Of a stretch of DNA of 11,936 bases, positions 6,001-11,936 are shown one piece after another. How positions within the stretch are numbered: position 1 is the first letter of the stretch; the number at the start of each line of letters is the position of its first letter. Location: the NCBI GenBank assembly GCA_964343305.1, contig CAYFJO010000338.1, forward strand, positions 1 to 11,936. The letters run 5' to 3'. This DNA is from CAYFJO01 sp964343305 (GTDB lineage Bacteria; Planctomycetota; Planctomycetia; Pirellulales; Pirellulaceae). The notes under the pieces are model-generated. The model did not search any database. It saw only the letters and a list, made by a program, of their open reading frames with translations, and had not been told where the DNA came from. The translations under genes and the position numbers were made by a program.

Positions 6001-7326
6001 TTACTCTTGTTCGACAATGCAATACAAGTGTCTCTTGCCGCGCAGAAAGAACTCTTTGTCCACGATCGTGGCCGAGGCGCTAAAGCTGTCGTTTAATTTG
6101 TTCAATGCCAGCGCACGGGGAATGTCGCCATTGCTGATGACCAGCGTCGTGCCGCCCAGGTCCGTGATGTAAACGCGACCGGCAGCACCCACGGGCGAGG
6201 CGTAAACGTTGCCGATGCCGCTCAGTCGAAACGGTCCCGGCTGCTCTTCGCCGGTCTTCGCTTGCACACGGGTCATCACGGCCTGGTAGTGCGCAAGAAA
6301 GTACAGCGCGCCGTCGTACAGCAACGGAGAGGGCACGTAGGGTGTCCCACGAACGCGCCGCCACGCGACATGATCGGTGTCCGTGAGATCGCCCACCGCA
6401 TCTTTGGTGCGAATCGCCAACAGTGAACGGATCTCGTAGCTGCTGCCCACATATAACATCTCGTCGGCATAGACGGGCGAGGCACAGATATTGTGTGACA
6501 AGCCGCCGCATTGCCAAATCACCTTTCCCGTGCCGAGATCGTAAGCTCGGACTCGATTCGTGCCAGGCACTATCACAAGCGGTTTCCCGTCAGATTCGAT
6601 CACGATGGGCGATGACCAAGAGGTGGCTTCATCACGATTCGCCTTCCAACGTTCTTTCCCGGTGTGTTTGTCCAGCGCCACGACGAACGACTGCCCTTCG
6701 TGATCCCAGTTGACGACCAGCGTCTCACCGAACAATACGGGCGTGCTGCCTTCACCATGACCATGCTTGGTGTGCATGTCGCCGAAGTTTGCTTCCCAAA
6801 TCAAGTCACCGTCGAAGTCAAGGCAATACAGACCGTGCGAACCAAAGAACGCAAACACGCGCTCGCCATCCGTCACTGGCGAATTCGATGCCAGGCTGGC
6901 TGATTCATGAGCACCCTCGTGTGGCAAACGCTTGTTCATCGTTTTTTGCCAGACGATCATGCCCGATTCGCGGTTGATCGCCATAACGTCGAACTGGTGT
7001 CGCTTTGAAATCGGCAGATTGTCGTGCGCCCCAGGACGTCCGCTGTATCTCGGCTTCAACGCTTCACCGTAGGGAATCGCGGTCGTCAGAAAGATCCGAT
7101 CACCCCAGACGATCGGCGTCGAATGACCCAAGCCCGGCAATTCGGTCTTCCAGCGGATGTTCTTGTCTTCGCTCCACTCCAATGGCGGCGCGGCGTCGGG
7201 AGCGACTCCGGTTGCCAATGGGCCTCGCCACTGTGCCCAGGACTGTTTTGGCTCTTCGTCGGCAAATGCGCACGAGAAACAGATCGTCGACGCCAAGAGA
7301 AAGTAGAGCGAGTGATTCGTTTTCAT
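6001..7326 (-). CDS. Secreted PQQ-like beta-propeller repeat protein
   Basis: The 441-residue protein starts with a type I signal peptide (about residues 1-22, AFA before Asp23) and is predicted to be exported. The mature part opens with a WRGP motif (33-36), typical of planctomycete PQQ-like proteins. It continues with propeller blades marked by repeated Gly-x-x-x-Trp turns such as SGMIVWQ, DGDLIWE, TGKERWK and TGKVIWQ. This fold is shared by quinoprotein dehydrogenases and the BamB scaffold; I see no evidence of a bound quinone or catalytic Asp-Glu pair, so a scaffold or sugar/redox role is open. The frame extends upstream to 7470 inside the zinc-ribbon gene, but the ATG at 7326 gives the signal peptide. 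It lies 19 bases after the zinc-ribbon gene stop and has no strong ribosome site, so it probably depends on that transcript. Confidence 0.87.
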   Translation of the reverse strand: MKTNHSLYFLLASTICFSCAFADEEPKQSWAQWRGPLATGVAPDAAPPLEWSEDKNIRWKTELPGLGHSTPIVWGDRIFLTTAIPYGEALKPRYSGRPGAHDNLPISKRHQFDVMAINRESGMIVWQKTMNKRLPHEGAHESASLASNSPVTDGERVFAFFGSHGLYCLDFDGDLIWEANFGDMHTKHGHGEGSTPVLFGETLVVNWDHEGQSFVVALDKHTGKERWKANRDEATSWSSPIVIESDGKPLVIVPGTNRVRAYDLGTGKVIWQCGGLSHNICASPVYADEMLYVGSSYEIRSLLAIRTKDAVGDLTDTDHVAWRRVRGTPYVPSPLLYDGALYFLAHYQAVMTRVQAKTGEEQPGPFRLSGIGNVYASPVGAAGRVYITDLGGTTLVISNGDIPRALALNKLNDSFSASATIVDKEFFLRGKRHLYCIVEQE

Positions 7327-7345
7327 TTCAGGCAACTGAAAGACG

Positions 7346-9370
7346 CTAGTTCTGCAACGCGTCCGCTTCCATCTGTTCCTTGACATCGGCCATCTTGCTG
7401 AGCATTTGTGCCAGGTTGTCGAGTTCGGCCGGTTTGGCGATTTGAAGCACAAGGTCTGTGCCTTCCACATTCGAGTTCATCCCATTAACGATCTTGCTTG
7501 CCAAATCAATCAGCGGTAACACGGCTTCCTTGAATGGCTGGTCCTGAGCTTGGGTTCTTGCTGAATTGATACCCATGCTACCGAAGCCCTTGCCCATTTG
7601 AACGAGCGAATTGATGTTGTTGGCACTGTCCTCCTCGGTCGTTTGCAACTTGAAATGCAGCAGAGTCGCACCGGCGAAATCGATCACGACTTCGCCGCCG
7701 TTGATCTTGTTGGGCAGGTCTTTCAAATTGCCGAACATCGATTGACCGTCGGGAGATCCACCTGGTGCACCACCAACTGGATCGTTACCCGGCCCGTCAG
7801 GATTAGGAGCACCGGGCTGACCATTATCGAAATCGGGTTGGCCGCCTGAAAAGGCTGTGGTCAATTGATCCCGAACCGCTGTAATGTCGAACACCGCCGC
7901 GATTTGTCCTTTGCCGTCGTGCGCCTTGAATTTGTCGATCAACGATTGGTTAACGCTGCCTTTCTCGCCAGAAATAACGCTCTGGACGATACTTTCGTTG
8001 GCCATCAACAAACGGTCGGTGTCCATCTTGTACATGCCAAAAGACGGTGGCATCTTGGCATACTGAGCATCGTTGAAAGTGATTACTTCAGGTTTCGGAA
8101 TGTCGAACTGAATACCTTGCTGTTTGAGCTGGTCCAACCCTTTGGGATTCATCACGCTGTCATAAAACTGGTCGCGTGCTTGTGCCGACTTAAACTTGGT
8201 GAACATCACAAACTTGGGGGTCGGCGTTTCGGCGTTTTGATCTCCGACTCCGCCAATGAACCAGGCTTTGTCGAACTGGTCGGGCTGTGCTTCCACGACA
8301 TTCTCAAATCCCATTGTTTGTGGAGGTGAAAGACGTTTGATCATCTCGGGAGTGAATCCCTTGAATGCGGGAGTTTCCATCATGGCGGCTGTATCGACAC
8401 GGGCAATGACGTAATCGGTCGGCGCGACCAAAGAGAGTGGATCGAACGGCGGTGGAGCGTTGGGCGCAGACGCAGTCGCACCAGACCCGCCGCCACCATC
8501 GACGACCTCGGAATCGCCGCCCATGAACAGCCAATAGATGAGCCCCAAGATCAACAGCAACAGGAGACCGCCACCGCTGGCAAGGCCGATGACCATACCC
8601 TTGCTCATTCCCTTTTTCTTTTGCGGCATGGCACCTGGCGCGCCAAATCCTTGGAATGCTGGATTGGGATCGGAAACACCAGCAGACGGTGCGCCCATCA
8701 TTGGTTGCTCCATCATGGGCTGATGCGGTTGGTCGGGAAAACCAGGTTGGCCGACGGGAGCCAGAGGTTGAACTCCGGCATCGAACGCATTTGCTTGATC
8801 AAAGCCGCCTAATGGATCTGCCGCCGGCATCGGATTGGCGGCCGCCGCCAGCGGATCTCTCATGCCTGGGAGCGGAGCCATGCCACCTAAAGGATCGGGG
8901 CTGGAGGGCAACGGCGCCGGAGCAGCCATCGGATCAGCGATTGCGGCCAACGGATCAGCGGCCGCACCAAACGCATCGATGGGAGCACCAAGTGGCGCGG
9001 CTGGCATGGCGAGCGGATCAGCGGCTGCCGGAACAACTGGGTTCGGTGCGGCGGGCTGTGGTGGAACTGCCGGCGCGGGTTGTTGCGCAGGATTTGGAAT
9101 CTGAATTGGCTGGCCACACTTGGGACATTTTACCTTCTTGCCAAACAACTTGGCCTTGGCTTTCATTTGTTGGCCGCACGCGCACGCGATGGGGATCTCT
9201 GTTGGGCCGGAGGCGGTGGACGGCGCGGGCATTGGCGCTGGGGGTGCTGCTTGTTGAGGCGAAGGGATGCGCAACGGATTGCTGCACTTGGGACATTTGA
9301 CTTTCTTGCCAGCTAACTGATCTTTGGCTTGAAACTTTTGACCACATTGGCACGCCACGGGGATTGGCAT
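7346..9370 (-). CDS. Membrane-anchored protein with two N-terminal zinc ribbons
   Basis: The 674-residue protein begins with two copies of a zinc-ribbon-like module: Cys7, Cys9, Cys26, Cys29 and Cys63, Cys65, Cys82, Cys85, each with GKKVKCPKC. A long Ala/Pro/Gln/Met-rich linker (about 86-245) contains repeated ADPL/DPLA/DPLG units. A basic stretch (KKKGMSKG) and one membrane segment (about 258-282) follow, then a Gly/Ser linker and a large domain (about 300-674) interrupted by a Gly/Pro/Asp-rich loop. With Lys before the segment, the zinc ribbons are expected in the cytoplasm and the large domain outside. I do not recognise the outer domain; it contains no obvious catalytic motif. The frame runs up to 9466, but ATG 9370 has AGGTG five bases upstream and places the first ribbon at residue 7. 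It is first in an operon with the propeller gene. Confidence 0.82.
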   Translation of the reverse strand: MPIPVACQCGQKFQAKDQLAGKKVKCPKCSNPLRIPSPQQAAPPAPMPAPSTASGPTEIPIACACGQQMKAKAKLFGKKVKCPKCGQPIQIPNPAQQPAPAVPPQPAAPNPVVPAAADPLAMPAAPLGAPIDAFGAAADPLAAIADPMAAPAPLPSSPDPLGGMAPLPGMRDPLAAAANPMPAADPLGGFDQANAFDAGVQPLAPVGQPGFPDQPHQPMMEQPMMGAPSAGVSDPNPAFQGFGAPGAMPQKKKGMSKGMVIGLASGGGLLLLLILGLIYWLFMGGDSEVVDGGGGSGATASAPNAPPPFDPLSLVAPTDYVIARVDTAAMMETPAFKGFTPEMIKRLSPPQTMGFENVVEAQPDQFDKAWFIGGVGDQNAETPTPKFVMFTKFKSAQARDQFYDSVMNPKGLDQLKQQGIQFDIPKPEVITFNDAQYAKMPPSFGMYKMDTDRLLMANESIVQSVISGEKGSVNQSLIDKFKAHDGKGQIAAVFDITAVRDQLTTAFSGGQPDFDNGQPGAPNPDGPGNDPVGGAPGGSPDGQSMFGNLKDLPNKINGGEVVIDFAGATLLHFKLQTTEEDSANNINSLVQMGKGFGSMGINSARTQAQDQPFKEAVLPLIDLASKIVNGMNSNVEGTDLVLQIAKPAELDNLAQMLSKMADVKEQMEADALQN
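9117..9358 (-). repeat. Duplicated zinc-ribbon coding module
   Basis: Bases 9117-9190 and 9285-9358 are related at DNA level with a fixed offset of 168 bases (56 codons). Both start on the plus strand with the same 14-base run containing CTTGGGACATTT. This is an internal duplication inside the zinc-ribbon gene, with the two ribbons separated by a Pro/Ala-rich spacer. Confidence 0.6.
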
Positions 9371-9375
9371 TGATA

Positions 9376-9380
9376 CACCT
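9376..9380 (-). promoter_or_regulatory. Ribosome binding site of the zinc-ribbon gene
   Basis: AGGTG on the minus strand, five bases before ATG 9370. It supports this start over the upstream ATG at 9466, which would add 32 residues before the first zinc ribbon. Confidence 0.55.
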
Positions 9381-9451
9381 ACGGGTTGATTATGGGTTGC
9401 ATTCCTAGCTATCGTCCATGAAAAACGAAACGGTTGCAAGCAGAATGCACG

Positions 9452-9474
9452 TTGAGCAACTTCCATTCGCTCAA
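9452..9474. promoter_or_regulatory. Short palindrome in the leader of the zinc-ribbon operon
   Basis: TTGAGC (9452-9457) and GCTCAA (9469-9474) form a perfect 6-base inverted repeat with an 11-base spacer. It lies between the dihydroorotase stop and the zinc-ribbon start. Symmetry and spacing would suit an operator for a dimeric regulator, or a weak terminator stem. Chance is possible. I found no convincing sigma-70 promoter around it. Confidence 0.2.
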
Positions 9475-9498
9475 TTTCTAGAATAATTGCCCAGATCG

Positions 9499-10833
9499 TT
9501 AAGAATTCGTCGTTGCGTGATATCCGCCGAGCCCGTGGTCGAAGGTGGCTTCACTGCCCCTTTGCGAGGTGTCGAATTCGCCGGCGCGAAAGACTTCGTG
9601 GCCCATCACCCATGTGCGCACAGCCCACCCGGTCAACGTTTCGCCGTGCCACGGACTCCACCGGGATTTGGTCTGCTGGTGCTCGTTGTTGATCTCCATC
9701 GATTTTGTCATATCCACCAGCACCAGGTCCGCGTCGTATCCAACGGCAATCCGGCCCTTGCCCGCAATGTCCCAAACGCGAGCCGGAGCGTCACACATCC
9801 AATGGACCACCTGATCGATCGAGCATCGCCCTCGGTTGACCTGGTTCAACATCAGGGCCAGCGAGTTTTCGACGGCCGGCAAACCGGAAGGCGATTTGGG
9901 AAATGGTTGTCGCTTCTCTTCCAGCGTGTGTGGAGCGTGGTCCGTGGCAATGACTTGAATGCGCCCGCTCAACAACGCTTGCCATAGCGTGGCATTATCG
10001 GCTTTCGTTTTGATCGACGGGTTCATCTGGACCAGGCTGCCCAGCCGCTGGTAATCATCCACGTTGAAGAACAAATGGTGCGGACAAACTTCGGCGGTGA
10101 CCAGGTTGCGATGATCCGCCAGCAACTCGGTCTCCTCCGCTGTCGAGACATGCAGCACGTGAAAACGATGATTGTGACGATGGGCCAAATCCATCGCGCG
10201 ACGTGTGGCGATCACGGCCGCCTTGTGGTCACGAATTCGTGAATGATCGGCAACGTCCGTCGAGTCCCGAAACCGCTCGGCGTTGGCGCGGACGGTGGAT
10301 TCATCTTCACAATGAGCGCAGATCGGAAGATTTGTGTCCGCAAAGATCCGCTCCAGTGCGTCTTGTTCGTCAACTAACAAATCGCCCGTGCTTGAGCCGA
10401 TGAAGATTTTGATCCCCGGTGTGCGTTGTGCGGCTCTCAATTCATCGACGTTGGTGGGCGTCGCTCCGATGTAGAAACCGTAATTCACGAGGCTCTTTTG
10501 CGACGCCAGTTGCAACTTGGCGTGCAGATTCTCGACCGTCGTGGTGCTGGGCTTGGTGTTGGGCATCTCCAGGAACGTCGTGACGCCGCCTTTCGCACAA
10601 GCCCGGGTGGCATGGGCCAGATCTTCTTTGTGCGTCAAACCGGGTTCTCGAAAATGCACCTGATCGTCGATCACGCCTGGCAAAAGATGCAATCCAGTTG
10701 CATCAATCACTTCGTCAGCACTCGTTTGGGCCGCCGGGTCGATGTCTGCGATTCGAGTTCCGTCGATCAGAACGGAAACCTCGTGAGTACCGCGGGGCAA
10801 CACCACCGATGCGTTTTTGATAATTGTTTTCAT
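9499..10833 (-). CDS. pyrC: Dihydroorotase, type with Gln-x-His metal motif
   Basis: The 444-residue enzyme is predicted to interconvert N-carbamoyl-L-aspartate and L-dihydroorotate, the third step of cytosolic pyrimidine synthesis. It is an amidohydrolase-superfamily TIM barrel. Visible motifs are DDQVHFREPGLTHK (57-69), EMPNTKP (89-95), Lys142 in IKIFIGSSTG as the likely carboxylated bridging Lys, His174 in AHCED, His228 in VLHVST, and Asp298 in ATDHAPH. The usual first metal motif is His-x-His; here it is Gln58-x-His60, as I recall for Bacteroidetes-type enzymes (Porphyromonas gingivalis PyrC), which also share the GLTHK context. An allantoinase-like role is possible but less likely. A GTG at 10848 overlaps the PrsW stop, but ATG 10833 has GGA six bases upstream and is preferred. 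It follows the PrsW gene by 11 bases and is probably co-transcribed. Confidence 0.88.
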   Translation of the reverse strand: MKTIIKNASVVLPRGTHEVSVLIDGTRIADIDPAAQTSADEVIDATGLHLLPGVIDDQVHFREPGLTHKEDLAHATRACAKGGVTTFLEMPNTKPSTTTVENLHAKLQLASQKSLVNYGFYIGATPTNVDELRAAQRTPGIKIFIGSSTGDLLVDEQDALERIFADTNLPICAHCEDESTVRANAERFRDSTDVADHSRIRDHKAAVIATRRAMDLAHRHNHRFHVLHVSTAEETELLADHRNLVTAEVCPHHLFFNVDDYQRLGSLVQMNPSIKTKADNATLWQALLSGRIQVIATDHAPHTLEEKRQPFPKSPSGLPAVENSLALMLNQVNRGRCSIDQVVHWMCDAPARVWDIAGKGRIAVGYDADLVLVDMTKSMEINNEHQQTKSRWSPWHGETLTGWAVRTWVMGHEVFRAGEFDTSQRGSEATFDHGLGGYHATTNS

Positions 10834-10844
10834 CTTCCGTCCGT

Positions 10845-11828
10845 TCACGCCAATCGTTGGCTCAGCTCCACAATCTGTTTCCGCAGTTTGTCCACTGCCT
10901 GGTCGTTCCCACTTTCGTCGCCCAACGTCGCGAGGTGGTGCTTCTTTAGGGCAAGCTCAGCGCAAAGTTGGTCAAACCGCCGGTCGTTTTCTCTTCGCGT
11001 GAACAGGTGGCCGAACAGGTCAAAACCGTACGACAGCCGATGCGAAAATGCGGCGGCGTTGCGTGCTTGTTCCGCGGTCAACACACCTGCGCTGACCTCT
11101 TTGTCCAGATGTCGCGCGATCAAATTCCCTTGGCGGTTCAACGACCACACGATCACCAGGAAGACCCAGAACACACCGAACCAATGAACGAAAAACGATT
11201 TTACAATTCCGCCCAGTCCCTCGACAGCCAGGTAGTTGTGAACGCCGTGCATTAGCATCGCCAGCGCGAGCCCGGCGGTCGGAGTTGCGAATTTCAATAA
11301 GATGTTTCGCTGAAAACGAGCAATGGCAAAACCGAGCCCCGTGAGGCTGGTGAAAAATGCGTGATTCAATCCGAACGCAAAAGCACGTAGTACGACAAGA
11401 AACGTCAACGTCGCTGGACTCTCCGATCCAAAACCGATGAAGTAAAAAACATTCTCGACCGCGGCGAAACCGAACCCGATCACAGCCCCGAACAAAATGC
11501 CGTCCAGCAGGCTATCGATCTCACGGCGAAAGAACAAGAAGATGATCAGCAACCCGATCCCTTTGGCAATTTCTTCTGTCACCGGAGCGATGATGGAATA
11601 CGTGATGAACTGCAATTCGCCCGGTTCGTAGAAGAAACTCGCCGCCGCTGCCTCAAAGTAAACGGACCAAAACAGCGCGAGAACGATCGAGGGAACGGCA
11701 CCCCATGCAAAGCAGCCGATGATCAACGACAGCGGCTCACGTTCCCAGTGATCGATCCACCACATGATCGCGGAATAGACGATCATCGGCACAAAGCCCA
11801 AAAGAAGGCAAACGACGAAGAGATTCAT
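10845..11828 (-). CDS. PrsW-family intramembrane metalloprotease
   Basis: The 327-residue protein has about seven to eight hydrophobic segments over residues 1-230 and a soluble, charged C-terminal tail (about 231-327) with a predicted helical end. It carries PrsW-family motifs: PVTEEIAKG with Glu85-Glu86, ENVFYF with Glu125-Asn126, GLNHAFF with His156, and HGVHNYL with His194 and His197. In Bacillus subtilis PrsW performs site-1 cleavage of the RsiW anti-sigma factor; other family members have different or unknown targets, and no sigma/anti-sigma pair is visible here. The protein acts within the cytoplasmic membrane, with the Glu and His residues as likely metal or catalytic ligands. The long tail is probably lineage-specific. 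The start at 11828 has only a weak ribosome site, but the hydrophobic N-terminus starts immediately. It is first in an operon with dihydroorotase. Confidence 0.87.
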   Translation of the reverse strand: MNLFVVCLLLGFVPMIVYSAIMWWIDHWEREPLSLIIGCFAWGAVPSIVLALFWSVYFEAAAASFFYEPGELQFITYSIIAPVTEEIAKGIGLLIIFLFFRREIDSLLDGILFGAVIGFGFAAVENVFYFIGFGSESPATLTFLVVLRAFAFGLNHAFFTSLTGLGFAIARFQRNILLKFATPTAGLALAMLMHGVHNYLAVEGLGGIVKSFFVHWFGVFWVFLVIVWSLNRQGNLIARHLDKEVSAGVLTAEQARNAAAFSHRLSYGFDLFGHLFTRRENDRRFDQLCAELALKKHHLATLGDESGNDQAVDKLRKQIVELSQRLA

Positions 11829-11892
11829 TGCGTGCGTCTCACAGCGAGAAGAAGTGTTTCAGCGCAGAAAAGCGTCCTATTCCGGATTATTC

Positions 11893-11936
11893 ATGAACCG
11901 CCGTCCAAACGACGTAATGTTCTCTGTGAAAAGGAG
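11893..11936 (+). CDS. Possible start of a divergent gene (runs off the window)
   Basis: An ATG at 11893, with GGA six bases upstream, opens a frame to the window end that starts MNRRPNDVMFSVKR. A second in-frame ATG lies at 11917. The window also ends in AAGGAG (11931-11936), a perfect Shine-Dalgarno that could instead serve a start just beyond the edge. On the opposite strand, 11936-11877 is open and ends in TAG, so this could also be the tail of a minus-strand gene upstream of PrsW. The three readings cannot be separated here. Confidence 0.25.
   Translation, partial: MNRRPNDVMFSVKR

Noticed and set aside
7327..7470. N-terminal extension of the propeller protein (48 residues)
   Set aside because: Lies inside the zinc-ribbon gene and would bury the clear signal peptide starting at 7326.
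8656..9300. 214-codon plus-strand ORF
   Set aside because: Antisense to the zinc-ribbon protein linker; Arg/Pro-rich composition reflects the opposite strand's repeats.
10426..11187. 253-codon plus-strand ORF
   Set aside because: Spans the antisense of both dihydroorotase and PrsW, which have clear family motifs.

Overview
The window looks like chromosomal DNA of a planctomycete, most likely of the Pirellulales/Planctomycetales type. Reasons: moderate-to-high GC, a Ser/Thr kinase fused to a multi-pass membrane domain, a secreted PQQ-like beta-propeller beginning with a WRGP motif, a membrane-anchored protein with two N-terminal zinc ribbons and an Ala/Pro-rich linker, and several imperfect palindromic repeats of a kind I associate with these genomes. 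The lineage is inferred from protein style; there is no rRNA or other marker to prove it.

Left part (1-4240). The window opens inside an isochorismatase-fold cysteine hydrolase on the + strand. It converges on a minus-strand pair: a C45-family (penicillin acyltransferase-like) autoproteolytic hydrolase and a single-pass membrane protein of unknown function, joined by a TAATG stop/start overlap. Divergent from that pair is a + strand zinc-type medium-chain dehydrogenase, followed by a small SAM-methyltransferase-like protein. Palindromic repeats sit between or just after these genes, at 2313-2386, 3412-3469 and 4166-4240.

Middle (4241-9370). A + strand kinase with six predicted membrane segments ends in a hairpin and faces, 8 bases away, a minus-strand operon. 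In transcription order that operon encodes the zinc-ribbon/TM protein (start 9370) and the secreted PQQ-like propeller (start 7326), separated by 19 bases.

Right part (9371-11936). A second minus-strand pair encodes a PrsW-family intramembrane protease and a dihydroorotase, which catalyses the third step of de novo pyrimidine synthesis, 11 bases apart. The last ~108 bases are upstream of PrsW and may contain the start of a divergent + strand gene.

Several long ORFs begin well upstream of the real gene start. I moved starts inward where a ribosome site, signal peptide, domain start or overlap supported it (1170, 2237, 3599, 7326, 9370, 10833); the kinase start (4340) rests only on a preference for ATG over TTG. 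No intergenic gap exceeds 300 bases; the largest are 3413-3598 and 4160-4339. I see no tRNA, rRNA, CRISPR array, insertion sequence, phage gene or defence cassette. Most genes belong to recognisable families. The least explained parts are the C45 hydrolase/membrane protein pair, the palindromic repeats, and three enzymes with changes at expected active-site or metal-ligand positions.
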